NCBI RefSeq assembly: GCF_020144665.1
Contig: NZ_JAAHBQ010000052.1
Span: forward strand, 1-45,682
DNA from: Oscillatoria salina IIICB1
Lineage (GTDB): Bacteria > Cyanobacteriota > Cyanobacteriia > Cyanobacteriales > SIO1D9
DNA: 45,682 bases
Direction of reading: 5' to 3'
Below, in pieces: positions 23,759 through 32,437 of this stretch. How positions within the stretch are numbered: position 1 is the stretch's first letter; each line of letters starts with the position of its first letter. A program made the position numbers and the translations under genes. The notes below the pieces were generated by a model, which saw nothing but the letters and a program-made list of their open reading frames with translations, had not been told where the DNA came from and ran no database searches.

Positions 23759-25108
23759 AAAATCTTGGGTTTCAAGCCCCGTCCTTTAGCGAAGCGGAGG
23801 ACGGCTTTTTGTTGCTATTTTGGGTTGAATCTGCTACCATTTTGATACTAGCGTGGTCAGGATCAAATGTTGGTCTTGGAGTACAAGGTTAAGCCAAAGC
23901 CACAACAAGTAGCTGCCATTGAAGAGGCGATTCGGACAAGTCAGTTTGTGCGAAATAAAGTGCTTCGCTTCTGGATGGACAATAGAGGTGTAGGTAAAGC
24001 TGAACTCTTTAGATACAACACAGCATTAAGAAATGAGTTTGAATTTGTCAAAGACTTAAACTCCCATGCTTGTCAAACTGCGGTTGAAAGAACACTGAGA
24101 GCAATTACTCGCTTTTACGAGAATTGTAAACAACAAAAACCAGGAAAAAAGGGCTATCCAAAGTTCAAGAAGCACTCACGCTCTGTAGAGTACAAAGTTT
24201 CGGGTTGGAAGTTGGATGAAAGCACCAAGAAGCATATCACCTTTACCGACAAAAAAGGAATAGGGAAACTAAAACTAATTGGTTCTAGAGACATTCAATA
24301 CTTTCAGCCAGAGCAAATTAAACGGGTCAGAATTGTCAGGAGAGCAGACGGATATTATGTCCAATTTTCCATCAAATTAGACCCCAGAGATACCGTAAAA
24401 CCTTTAACTCCTACTCAGAAGGCTGTAGGAATTGATGTGGGTTTGAAGTTTTTCATTGCTGATAGTCAGGGGAATACAGAAGTAGTTCCTCAATACTATA
24501 GAAAAGCAGAAAAACATCTTAATAGACTCAACCGCAGAAAATCAAATAAGTACCGCAAAGGCAAAAAGCCACAGTCCAATAATTATCACAAAGCGAGACA
24601 GCGATCTGCCAAAAAGCATTTAAAAGTAAGTAGGCAACGAGAAGAGTTTGTCAAGAAAGTGGCACTCCGTTTAATCCAATCTAACGATTTGGTCGCCTAT
24701 GAAAATTTGAATGTCAAAGGCATGGTGAAGAATCGTCGTCTAGCTAAATCGATAACGGACGCAGGATGGACAACTTTCCGTCAATGGTTAGAATACTTTG
24801 CAGACAAATATGGGAAATTAGCCATTGCTGTTCCTCCCCATAATACTTCTCAAAACTGCTCCAACTGTGGAGAGAAAGTAGAAAAATCTCTATCGACGAG
24901 AACTCATGTTTGTCATCATTGTAGGTTTGTTTGCGACCGGGACTGGAACGCGGCGATAAACATTCTGCAAAAAGCTTTATATATCGTGGGGCGCACGAAA
25001 ATCTACGCTTCAGGAGAAACTTCCTCTTGGTTGGTTGGAGAAATCCTGTTAGCCAACGAAGATTCGTTGAATGAAGAATCCACGTCCTTATAGGGCGTGG
25101 AGCGTCAA
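23759..25108 (+). mobile_element. IS200/IS605-type element carrying tnpB only
   Basis: The left end carries a subterminal hairpin (CCGTCCT/AGGACGG, 23779-23804). The right end carries CCACGTCC-TTATA-GGGCGTGG (25080-25100) and finishes GCGTCAA; TCAA is a right cleavage site known in IS608. The right hairpin overlaps the tnpB stop. No tnpA (HUH transposase) is present, so it would need a helper. The left boundary is set only to within about 10 bp. It sits inside a DUF2887 gene of opposite orientation. Confidence 0.82.
23867..25093 (+). CDS. tnpB: RNA-guided endonuclease TnpB
   Basis: The 408-residue protein has the complete TnpB layout. An N-terminal helical/wedge part starts MLVLEYKVKPKPQQVAAIEE. 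The RuvC residues are Asp190 (AVGIDVGLKFF), Glu279 (DLVAYENLNVKGM) and the Asp pair in CDRDWNAAINIL. A CX2C-X14-CX2C zinc finger is at Cys331, Cys334, Cys349 and Cys352. It looks intact. TnpB cuts DNA guided by an RNA transcribed from the element's right end, helping the element persist after excision. Confidence 0.95.
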   Translation: MLVLEYKVKPKPQQVAAIEEAIRTSQFVRNKVLRFWMDNRGVGKAELFRYNTALRNEFEFVKDLNSHACQTAVERTLRAITRFYENCKQQKPGKKGYPKFKKHSRSVEYKVSGWKLDESTKKHITFTDKKGIGKLKLIGSRDIQYFQPEQIKRVRIVRRADGYYVQFSIKLDPRDTVKPLTPTQKAVGIDVGLKFFIADSQGNTEVVPQYYRKAEKHLNRLNRRKSNKYRKGKKPQSNNYHKARQRSAKKHLKVSRQREEFVKKVALRLIQSNDLVAYENLNVKGMVKNRRLAKSITDAGWTTFRQWLEYFADKYGKLAIAVPPHNTSQNCSNCGEKVEKSLSTRTHVCHHCRFVCDRDWNAAINILQKALYIVGRTKIYASGETSSWLVGEILLANEDSLNEESTSL

Positions 25109-25222
25109 CTCCAGGGCAATAAAATTATAGGTATCTGGGTTAGTATCTGGTTTGCCAATTAGTTCAAAAAAGAAACTGGGATATTCTTTCAGTAATTGGT
25201 AGAAGAGGGTATCAGTTTTCAC
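25109..25222 (-). pseudogene. DUF2887 protein, N-terminal fragment
   Basis: Thirty-eight codons from a GTG read MKTDTLFYQLLKEYPSFFFE, then LIGKPDTNPDTYNFIALE, and run straight into the right end of the tnpB element. This is the standard beginning of DUF2887 proteins. AAAAAGG precedes the GTG. Together with the fragment at 23274-23758 it shows a gene split by the element, with a deletion of the central part. Confidence 0.8.
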
Positions 25223-25524
25223 CTTTTTTGCTATCAAGAAAAATTCTTTTCTCAGTTTATAGCAATTGATGTTTAGGCGCTCGAGACCTGAGAAATTCTC
25301 AGAATTTAGCTGCCAAAATTCGCTATTTTTGAGAGCAAAGTCAACTTGGTGTGAAGATTTCGCTAGTTGTTAAGCAGAGTAAAAATAAACCATTTTTAAG
25401 TTTTGGCTTGAATTTTAAATAATTTGTTTTTAGATTGCTCAAAGTTACCGAATCGGCTTAGAATTAAGCCTAAAGACAAAATCATAGCTGAGAAAACTCA
25501 AAGCCTAAAGGAAATTAACAAATT
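25223..25524 (+). other. Intergenic region upstream of the PRK-like gene
   Basis: An inverted repeat GGCTTA-GAAT-TAAGCC (25455-25470) lies 55 bp before the PRK-like ATG and may be an operator. The rest is AT-rich, with a near-palindromic AATTCTCAGAATT at about 25292. No frame is supported. Confidence 0.45.
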
Positions 25525-26469
25525 ATGGTTCAACGTCCGATTATTCTTGGTATTGTCGGCGATAGTGCTGCCGGAAAAACCACCCTGACAAAGGGTATTG
25601 CTCAAGTATTAGGTGAGGAAAATGTTACGGTTATTTGTACAGATGACTATCACTGTTACGATCGCCAGCAAAGAAAGGATATAGGTATTACTGCTTTGCA
25701 CCCAGATTGCAATCACTTGGATATTATGCAACAGCATTTATCTTTATTGCGAACAGGTCAACCGATCCTAAAACCAATTTACAATCACGATACGGGTAAA
25801 TTCGATCCGCCAGAATACATTAAAGCGAAGAAGTTTGTAATTGTGGAAGGATTGTTAGGTTATTATACGCGAGCAGCAAGAGACTGCTATGATGTCAAAG
25901 TTTATCTAGCACCTCCAGAAGCTTTACGCGCAACTTGGAAAATTAAACGCGATACCCGTAAGCGAGGTTATACTGAAGAGCAAGTTTTAGCAGCGCTACA
26001 AAAGCGAGAACCTGACTCAGAACAGTTTATCCGACCCCAACGTCAGTGGTCAGATGTGGTCGTTACTTTTTACCCCCCCAGCGATCGCGCTGAAGAAATT
26101 GATGGACGTTTAAATGTACGCTTGGTCTTAAGACCAACTATTCCTCACCCTGACTTGATTAGACTTTTTGAAGATCAAACTCCCGAAACTAACTCTCCTG
26201 TACGTTTGGGACTCGATCGAGATATGGGTAAACCTGTAGATATCTTAGAAATTGACGGTAAAGCTACGAAAGAACAAGTTCGAGATTTAGAAAAAATACT
26301 TTGTTCGGAAGTACCTACTTTAGAAAATGTTTGTCGGGTCGATAGCGAAATTGAAATTGGTAAGGTGACAGGTACTACGGGCGAAATTCTCCAAAGTTAT
26401 CCTCTTGCTTTGACGCAATTATTAATCACTTATCATATGCTCAAAGCTTCTTCTCTCTATCAAAAGTAA
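25525..26469 (+). CDS. Phosphoribulokinase/uridine-kinase family protein (PRK paralogue)
   Basis: The 314-residue kinase has a P-loop at residues 12-20 (GDSAAGKTT), then TVICTDDYHCYDRQQRK, LDIMQQHL, LKPIYNHDTGKFDPPE, KKFVIVEGLLGYYT and WKIKRDTRKRGYTEEQVL. This is the phosphoribulokinase order. However, the P-loop cysteine of the Calvin-cycle enzyme (GDSGCGKST) is Ala here, so the usual thioredoxin switch is missing. It is probably the second PRK-like protein found in many cyanobacteria; its substrate is not established. AAGGAAA lies about 13 bases upstream of the ATG. Confidence 0.85.
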   Translation: MVQRPIILGIVGDSAAGKTTLTKGIAQVLGEENVTVICTDDYHCYDRQQRKDIGITALHPDCNHLDIMQQHLSLLRTGQPILKPIYNHDTGKFDPPEYIKAKKFVIVEGLLGYYTRAARDCYDVKVYLAPPEALRATWKIKRDTRKRGYTEEQVLAALQKREPDSEQFIRPQRQWSDVVVTFYPPSDRAEEIDGRLNVRLVLRPTIPHPDLIRLFEDQTPETNSPVRLGLDRDMGKPVDILEIDGKATKEQVRDLEKILCSEVPTLENVCRVDSEIEIGKVTGTTGEILQSYPLALTQLLITYHMLKASSLYQK

Positions 26470-26470
26470 T

Positions 26471-26498
26471 TTTGACCAGTGAATCATATCTGGTCAAA
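26471..26498. terminator. Hairpin after the PRK-like gene
   Basis: A 9-bp stem (TTTGACCAG/CTGGTCAAA) begins directly after the stop; CAAAAAAATTT follows. A second pair (ACCAGATTT at 26521-26529, AAATCTGGT at 26556-26564) repeats the same core word. Confidence 0.6.
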
Positions 26499-26624
26499 CA
26501 AAAAAATTTGCTGAGTTATGACCAGATTTGCTGGAAAAATAGTGAAGCTGATGTTAAATCTGGTTCAGCTTTTTCATGAAAATATCATTGAAGTCGAGAA
26601 ATTAGCTAAATTAAATCAATAAGC

Positions 26625-26646
26625 CGTTAGCAGTAACCAGCTAACG
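26625..26646 (-). terminator. Hairpin downstream of the sigG operon
   Basis: The 7-bp stem CGTTAGC/GCTAACG (8-base loop) lies 28 bp beyond the anti-sigma stop and is followed on the minus strand by GCTTATTGATTT. It is a plausible end for the sigG transcript. Confidence 0.5.
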
Positions 26647-26673
26647 ACCGATTTAAGTTAAACAAATGAGTAA

Positions 26674-27234
26674 CTAATTTAATCTTTGGTTATCAAACCG
26701 AGAATTCTTCGATTCGGGAAAAGACTGAATCGATTTTTCCGGTACAGATACTGCGGCTTTCGGGATTTCCACAGCAGGTTGATTAATCGCTACCATTAAA
26801 GGCTCAGCAGTAGTCTCAACTTCTGGAGACTGAGCTAACCGAGGTAAAGGCGAATAAGCACCTGGTAAAACTCCGGACACTGCACCCACAAAAAGTGCAG
26901 CGATCGCCCCTCCACCCCAACAAGCAATTTTTTGCCAATGGCGCCGATCGATTTTGCGGAATACTTGCCGATTTATTTCCTCAGTAGCTTGGGTTGCTTT
27001 AGGTACAGGTAGAGTTTGTATTCCGTGACGTATTTTGAGCAGTCGGGAATATAATTGTTGTGCCTTCGGGTCGTGGTCAAGCCACTCAAGCACTTGTTTG
27101 CGTTCTGTTGCTGTCACCTCGCCATCGAGAAAAGCACTTAATAACTCGAAGCGATCGCGCTCTTGATTGTTCATTTCTACTTTTTTAGCCTTGTGCTGCT
27201 CAATTGGTTTGAGTTGATTGCGGTCAGAATTCAT
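26674..27234 (-). CDS. Anti-sigma factor paired with SigG
   Basis: The 186-residue protein has an N-terminal anti-sigma domain of the RseA kind (FELLSAFLDGEVTATERKQV, LEWLDHDPKAQQLYSRLLKI), one membrane segment (residues about 103-126) and an extracytoplasmic Pro/Val-rich tail. It lacks the His-x3-Cys-x2-Cys zinc motif. It lies 81 bp downstream of sigG in the same direction. This matches the sigG/anti-sigG pair of other cyanobacteria, where the partner holds SigG at the membrane until envelope or oxidative stress. A GAGGGAA supports the first ATG. Confidence 0.83.
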   Translation of the reverse strand: MNSDRNQLKPIEQHKAKKVEMNNQERDRFELLSAFLDGEVTATERKQVLEWLDHDPKAQQLYSRLLKIRHGIQTLPVPKATQATEEINRQVFRKIDRRHWQKIACWGGGAIAALFVGAVSGVLPGAYSPLPRLAQSPEVETTAEPLMVAINQPAVEIPKAAVSVPEKSIQSFPESKNSRFDNQRLN

Positions 27235-27315
27235 GGTTCCCTCACCACTTCCCGATGCTATTTTCTCAGATCTAATCCTCGAACAACAGTTCTTGAGAGC
27301 AGAGATTTTGGCCGA

Positions 27316-27972
27316 TCATTCCTCCAAGTAATTTTGCAGCACTGTTTGCAGTCTAGCTCTAGCTCTAGCGATTCTCGATTTAACTGTACCGAGAGAAACT
27401 CCAGTGATTTGAGCGATTTCCTCATAAGCCATGCCTTCAATTTCTCTTAAGACAATGGTAGTACGGAAAACTTCTGGCAAATCAGCGATCGCTACTTGTA
27501 GTTGCTCGTAAAATTCTCGCGTAGTCAAGTTTTCGTCAGGACTAGGCAGATCTGAGGCAATTTCCCAGTCCATTTCCCCATCGCTCATAATGCGAGGTGC
27601 GTCTAAGGATAAGGGATGAGCTACTCGTTTGCGTTTGCGTAGTTCATCATAAAACAAATTGGTAGCAATGCGACTTAACCATCCCTTAAACTTAACTGGT
27701 TCTTTTAGTCGTTTAATGTTGCGGTAAACCCTAATCCAGACTTCTTGAGCAAGATCGGCGCGATCTTGCCAATCTGGAGCCAGATGGTACAAAATCTTTT
27801 CTACATGAGATTGATACCTTTGCAGTAGTTCAGCAAAAGCAGCGCGGTCAGGTTTGATTCCTTCTTGACAGCGCAAAATCAAATCATAGTTGGAGAGTTT
27901 TTCGGGAGACACCAATTTTTGAGGTGCGTTTACCTCAACTGTTGACCAGGTTGCAGAAATAGATTGACTCAT
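27316..27972 (-). CDS. sigG: ECF sigma factor SigG
   Basis: This is a 218-residue extracytoplasmic-function sigma factor with regions 2 and 4 only. Region 2 contains DRADLAQEVWIRVYRNIKRL and FKGWLSRIATNLFYDELRKR. Region 4 contains LREIEGMAYEEIAQITGVSL and TVKSRIARARARLQTVL. Its length and its downstream membrane anti-sigma gene identify it as the cyanobacterial SigG group. SigG is implicated in envelope and oxidative stress responses. Such genes are usually autoregulated, but I see no certain ECF -35 upstream. Confidence 0.92.
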   Translation of the reverse strand: MSQSISATWSTVEVNAPQKLVSPEKLSNYDLILRCQEGIKPDRAAFAELLQRYQSHVEKILYHLAPDWQDRADLAQEVWIRVYRNIKRLKEPVKFKGWLSRIATNLFYDELRKRKRVAHPLSLDAPRIMSDGEMDWEIASDLPSPDENLTTREFYEQLQVAIADLPEVFRTTIVLREIEGMAYEEIAQITGVSLGTVKSRIARARARLQTVLQNYLEE

Positions 27973-28064
27973 TGTCTAAGAAGGGACTCGCTCTAAGATT
28001 GCTCTTTAATTAAAGACCCTTCGATGGCAAAATAGTTCCCGGAATTAGTAAAGTTCCTCTTCAA

Positions 28065-28607
28065 TTAAAAGTTTCCGGAAGAATTTTTCTGTTCGTAGTT
28101 AGGGGCATAGGCTTTGAGTAAGTTACTTACCTGTTTGAGCATATCACTTCCTTGACCGAGTATCTGTCGTCCTTCGTTGGGACGATCCAAGTTACGAGCG
28201 ATCGCTTCGTTGACTTGTTCGCCAATTAACTCTTGTAAAGTTTCTTTGGCTCGTTCTCGTTGGAAGTTAGCTCCTTCTTCTGTGGTTGCATATAAAGGAG
28301 GTAGTCGATTTAGTGCATAAGCAGCAATATCTCCTACATCGAGGACGCGATTACTCGTAGCTTCAATTTCTGCGACGCGAGCGATCGCTTCACTCAATAC
28401 CAATTCTTCCATGACATTGATAAACTGTTTGCGTGGTACCGCTACGACTTCTCCTGTCAATAACGCTCCCATCAGTCGATCTAAAGCCATATACTCTTCG
28501 ATCGACAGTTCGCTGGCTGTATCGCAGATTCTTCCTACCTCTGCTTCCATTGCAGGGGTTAAGTATCCGTCATGTAAAGCTTGTTCGACAATTTTTTCTA
28601 TACTCAT
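28065..28607 (-). CDS. comFB: ComFB-family cyclic-dinucleotide-binding protein
   Basis: The 180-residue protein has a helical N-terminal part and then the ComFB domain (residues about 60-150). Its blocks are FINVMEELVLSEAIARVAEI, LDVGDIAAYALNRLPPLYAT and TEEGANFQRE. Named after late-competence protein ComFB, cyanobacterial members bind c-di-GMP or c-di-AMP and influence cell size, motility and natural competence. The gene is alone on the minus strand upstream of the sigG operon, separated from sigG by 92 bp. Confidence 0.9.
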   Translation of the reverse strand: MSIEKIVEQALHDGYLTPAMEAEVGRICDTASELSIEEYMALDRLMGALLTGEVVAVPRKQFINVMEELVLSEAIARVAEIEATSNRVLDVGDIAAYALNRLPPLYATTEEGANFQRERAKETLQELIGEQVNEAIARNLDRPNEGRQILGQGSDMLKQVSNLLKAYAPNYEQKNSSGNF

Positions 28608-28718
28608 TTTTAATTGGAATTAGCAGTCTTCAAGATCGAGATCGGGCTTAACTTTTTTCATCTTTCCTTAAGTTTCGGAAAAAATCCTTAAAACAAAAAA
28701 AACTTCACGAAAACTTAA

Positions 28719-28857
28719 GGGGGACTAGGGATTAGGGATTAGGGATTGGGGACTGGGGAGTGGGGTTTTTACTGCATCAGTGAACAGTTGGGAGGACAAG
28801 GAGAACAAACCGATCGGGTGCTAATCCCACGTCCCTAATTCCCAGTCACCAATCCCC
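28719..28857. repeat. STRR-type repeats
   Basis: The block begins with GGGGACTAGGGATTAGGGATT units, contains one CAGTGAACAGTTGGG unit and ends with CCCAGTCACCAATCCCCTA. The last bases are the TAG stop of the M23 peptidase gene, read on the minus strand. Confidence 0.85.
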
Positions 28858-29738
28858 TATTCAACACCCTCAAACCTCCAGGGAACCGGATCTACTGCTT
28901 CTCCGTGAACGTAAAGACCCCAGTGTAAGTGGGGACCTGTAGAAGCGCCAGTAGAGCCGATCGCGCCGATTCTTTGACCTGCTTGGACGAAATCTCCCGC
29001 AGCCACGTCAATCCTACTTAAATGTAAAAAAATACTTAGAACCCCTTGACCGTGGTCAATACCTATGGTATTTCCATGAACTCGAAAGCCTTCTGCTTCT
29101 CTACCAATTAAAGCGACTCTTCCCGCCGCAGGTGCAACTACTGGCGAACCGTAGCCACCTGCATAGTCTACACCGCGATGATAGTAATCTTGAGCAAATA
29201 CACCATTGTAGTAGCGACGGACACCAAAAATTGAAGAGATTCTGCCATTATTAGGTTTGAGAAATGCCCCATTCCAGTATTTTTCCGGCGTTACCAGTTG
29301 TTTAAAAGCTGCTACTTCGTTAAGTTCCTTTTCCGTCGCCGAACTATTACTGCTACCAGAAAGTGTAATTCGTTGAGTAGGAAACGATCGCGATCGCAAC
29401 GAAACGGCTAAATTACTAACTTCTCCATCGCCTCTAACCTGGATTGTCAATCTCCCAGGTCGATCTAAAGGCGTAGTTGGCAATAAAGCTCGATAACGAT
29501 TCGATTCTAAAGCAAAAGCCGGATATAATCTATCTCCCATTGAGACAGTTGGTGGTGAATTTGCTGTCTCGGTTTCGATCGTTACCGAAATAGTATCCCC
29601 TAACTGAGGACTTTCTGGTTTCAGTTGCACCTGCAAAGCTTTTACTGGTGCTGCTAGGACGACTATACTAGCAGCAATACCGATTAAAGGCGCAGCTTTG
29701 AACCAGCTTTTTGTCGAAATAGTTTGTTTTCTTGGCAT
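28857..29738 (-). CDS. Exported M23-family peptidase
   Basis: The protein of about 293 residues starts MPRKQTISTKSWFK with a signal or anchor (AAPLIGIAASIVVLAAPVKA). A beta-rich N-terminal domain follows, then a LytM/M23 domain with its zinc and catalytic motifs YYHRGVDYAGG (His-x3-Asp) and GPHLHWGLYVHGEAVDP (His-x-His). All active-site residues are present, so it should cut peptidoglycan cross-links. I use the ATG at 29738, behind AAGGTAAG; an upstream ATG adds 34 unlikely residues. The stop lies in an STRR unit. Confidence 0.9.
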   Translation of the reverse strand: MPRKQTISTKSWFKAAPLIGIAASIVVLAAPVKALQVQLKPESPQLGDTISVTIETETANSPPTVSMGDRLYPAFALESNRYRALLPTTPLDRPGRLTIQVRGDGEVSNLAVSLRSRSFPTQRITLSGSSNSSATEKELNEVAAFKQLVTPEKYWNGAFLKPNNGRISSIFGVRRYYNGVFAQDYYHRGVDYAGGYGSPVVAPAAGRVALIGREAEGFRVHGNTIGIDHGQGVLSIFLHLSRIDVAAGDFVQAGQRIGAIGSTGASTGPHLHWGLYVHGEAVDPVPWRFEGVE

Positions 29739-29954
29739 AAACTTACCTTGCTGCTTTGGAAATTTCTGCCCAAAGCCATGCCTGAAAGGGTTTTGCTTTG
29801 AGTAGTGTAGTCTTATTTTGGCGATCGCCGGCTCCTTCAAGCTGAAATTTTAGCCAAAAACTCATCGCAGCTAAAGTCATCTATCTTGCGTGAAAATCAA
29901 AGAATAACTAGCACTAGAGTAGCACGCCGATCAACTCTTCTTGGCATGGGGAAA

Positions 29955-30167
29955 TTATTCTTGAGGTACCAGATAAGCGATCGCCGTTCGCCAAATCAAC
30001 ATCTGCTGTTGTTCGCTGTTCATCAGACAAAGACACTCTGGGTCTTGCCAAAGAATCTTACCCGTTAAAATATCATTGGTAATCAGTTTAAGATGAACTT
30101 GCTTTTCGTCTCTGATATAACCTTGAATATAACGAGTACCGGGTAAATGAGTATCTAATTGAGTCAT
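29955..30167 (-). CDS. hfq: Cyanobacterial Hfq
   Basis: The 70 residues form a single Sm fold in its divergent cyanobacterial form: RYIQGYIRDEKQVHLKLITN, DILTGKILWQDPECLCL, then LIWRTAIAYLVPQE. The Sm2 end (I-A-Y-L) replaces the YKHA of enterobacterial Hfq. In Synechocystis Hfq works with type IV pili and affects motility, rather than acting as a general sRNA chaperone. The gene is divergent from dapF with 80 bp between starts, an arrangement seen in other cyanobacteria. Confidence 0.9.
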   Translation of the reverse strand: MTQLDTHLPGTRYIQGYIRDEKQVHLKLITNDILTGKILWQDPECLCLMNSEQQQMLIWRTAIAYLVPQE

Positions 30168-30247
30168 AATCTAATCTTAACTGTCAAAATAATTGCTCGT
30201 TTGTACACCTATAGCTTAACCTTTGGACAAAGCTCGGAGAGAGTTGG

Positions 30248-31105
30248 ATGGAAATTCAGTTTACCAAGTATCACGGACTAGGCAACGATTTTATTTTGCT
30301 TGATAATCGACACTCATCACAACCAATGGTGACGCCAGAGCAAGCCATCAAGATCTGCGATCGCCATTTTGGGATCGGTGCTGATGGGGTTATTTTTGCC
30401 TTACCTGGACAAGATGGCGCTGATTATACAATGCGTATCTTTAACTCGGACGGTTCTGAACCGGAGATGTGTGGCAATGGTATCCGTTGTCTGGCTAAAT
30501 TTATCGCTGAACTTGAAGGTACAAATCAACCGGGTAAATCTTATCAAATTCACACTCTCGGTGGCATGATGGTTCCTCAACTGACCGCCGAAGGACAAGT
30601 AAAAGTAGATATGGGAACGCCTAAACTCACTGCGGTCAAAATTCCTACCACAATTTGTCCTCCTGAAGAAAAAGTAATTAACCAATCTTTAGACGTAGCT
30701 GGAAGCACTTGGACTGTTACCTGTGTCAGTATGGGAAATCCTCACTGCATCACATTTATAGATAATGTCGATGACATTCCTTTAGAAATTGTCGGTCCTC
30801 AATTTGAACATCACCCGGCTTTTCCTCAGCGCACTAATACCGAATTTATTCAAGTAATCAGCCCAAATTACCTCAAAATGCGAGTTTGGGAACGAGGTGC
30901 AGGTATAACCCTCGCTTGCGGTACTGGCGCTTGTGCTTCTGTGGTTGCTGGAGTATTAACTAACAATAGCGAAAACCTCTGTAGTGTCGAACTTCCGGGC
31001 GGAATCTTGACAATTAATTGGTCGGAAATAGATCGGCGAGTTTATATGACAGGACCAGCAGAAAAAGTCTTTGTCGGAAATTATCTCGCCGATGTTGGTA
31101 ATTAA
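30248..31105 (+). CDS. dapF: Diaminopimelate epimerase
   Basis: The 285-residue enzyme converts LL- to meso-diaminopimelate for lysine and peptidoglycan. The two catalytic cysteines are Cys75 ([10 protein letters not shown]) and Cys224 ([10 protein letters not shown]). [16 protein letters not shown] at the start, [13 protein letters not shown] and [11 protein letters not shown] complete the signature. GGAGAG lies 6 bases before the ATG. Confidence 0.97.
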   Translation: MEIQFTKYHGLGNDFILLDNRHSSQPMVTPEQAIKICDRHFGIGADGVIFALPGQDGADYTMRIFNSDGSEPEMCGNGIRCLAKFIAELEGTNQPGKSYQIHTLGGMMVPQLTAEGQVKVDMGTPKLTAVKIPTTICPPEEKVINQSLDVAGSTWTVTCVSMGNPHCITFIDNVDDIPLEIVGPQFEHHPAFPQRTNTEFIQVISPNYLKMRVWERGAGITLACGTGACASVVAGVLTNNSENLCSVELPGGILTINWSEIDRRVYMTGPAEKVFVGNYLADVGN

Positions 31106-31151
31106 TCAACTAATTTGAGGAAAAATAGACACAAAGCTTTGAACTTCTGAC

Positions 31152-32396
31152 TTGGGCATAGTCAGAATTGCACCCAAGACTGATAGCTTCAAACTAAAAG
31201 CGCATCAACCAGTAAGAAAGGGGGAATCTTTTGTGAGTGGCGGTATATATTTGATCCAGGGCGATGACCAACTGGTTGAAATGACTGAGAAACCTTATGA
31301 CTCAGAAGCACTTCTACAAGATTTGCTAGAAAAATATCCTAATTTGTTAGCTGTAGACCAGTCAGACAATGGCGTACCAAGGCGTTGGTTACTCGTTAAA
31401 CGCAAAATTGGGCTTCCTGCGGAAGATTTAGGACAAACTAGGTGGTCGCATAATCATTTGTTTCTCGACCAAAATGCAATTCCGACTTTGGTAGAAGTCA
31501 AAAGTAATGATGACTCGCGCTTGCGGAAAGAAGTTATTGGTCAGATGATCGAATACGCTGCAAATGCTGTGGTTTATTGGCCCGTAGAATCAATTTTGGC
31601 GCAGTTTGAATCTAATTGTCGAGATCTCAATCGCGATCCAGAAGCGGTGTTTGAAGATTTTCTGGGTGCTAATACTGATGAAGAACATTTTTGGCAGCAA
31701 GTTAAAACTAATTTACAAGCAGGGAAAGTGCGCTTGGTTTTTGTGGCGGATCATATTCCGACCGATTTACAGCGTGTGGTGGAATTCCTGAACAAGCAAA
31801 TGGACCCGGCTGAGGCGATCGCTGTCGAAATTAAACAATATGTCTCTGCGGAAAATGGTTTGAAGACGCTTGTTTCTAAAGTTATCGGTCGCACGGCGGA
31901 AGCACAACAAAGAAAAGCTAGCACAACTCGCGAAAGAAGGCAATGGGACGAACATTCTTTCTTCTCGGAATACGAACTTCGCTATGGCGATGATGAAACT
32001 CTGTTGGTTCAGAAAATCTATGAATGGGTAGTTTCCTATACGCCAGATTTACAAGTTCAGTGGGGAATAGGAGATATTAATGGCGGTTTTGCTGCTAAAC
32101 TTAATTTGAAAAATAGAAGAGAAAAATCCTACGAACTTTTCTTTGTGGGGATTGATGGTACTCTGCAAATTTCTTCTTCTACTTACGCGAATATGCCACC
32201 TTTTAATTCTCACCTCGAATGGCAAGAATTAAGAAATCAATTCAGTTCTATTGGTTTAGCACTTCCTTCCGATCCCACGGAAAGAAGATTTCCTAATTTC
32301 CAACTTTCTACTTTAACTGATGAATATGGTCTCGAACAAGTTCTCTCAACCTTTGATTGGACTGTTAGCAAAATTAGATCGAATCTAACTTCATAG
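31152..32396 (+). CDS. Putative PD-(D/E)XK nuclease-like protein
   Basis: The 414-residue protein has a nuclease-like block, YDSEALLQDLLEKYPNLLAV followed by HLFLDQNAIPTLVEVKSNDD and LRKEVIGQMIEYAANAVVYW. The D-x(n)-(E)-V-K pattern fits the PD-(D/E)XK fold, as in NucS/DUF91-type proteins. The C-terminal half (SYELFFVGIDGTLQISSSTY) could bind nucleic acid or act in dimerisation. The frame starts at a TTG, after an in-frame TGA four codons earlier, without a good ribosome-binding site; a later start cannot be excluded. It follows dapF by 46 bp. Confidence 0.68.
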   Translation: MGIVRIAPKTDSFKLKAHQPVRKGESFVSGGIYLIQGDDQLVEMTEKPYDSEALLQDLLEKYPNLLAVDQSDNGVPRRWLLVKRKIGLPAEDLGQTRWSHNHLFLDQNAIPTLVEVKSNDDSRLRKEVIGQMIEYAANAVVYWPVESILAQFESNCRDLNRDPEAVFEDFLGANTDEEHFWQQVKTNLQAGKVRLVFVADHIPTDLQRVVEFLNKQMDPAEAIAVEIKQYVSAENGLKTLVSKVIGRTAEAQQRKASTTRERRQWDEHSFFSEYELRYGDDETLLVQKIYEWVVSYTPDLQVQWGIGDINGGFAAKLNLKNRREKSYELFFVGIDGTLQISSSTYANMPPFNSHLEWQELRNQFSSIGLALPSDPTERRFPNFQLSTLTDEYGLEQVLSTFDWTVSKIRSNLTS

Positions 32397-32437
32397 CTAG
32401 TTTTGATTGGTCATTAGCTATTGGTTGATAACGAGAA

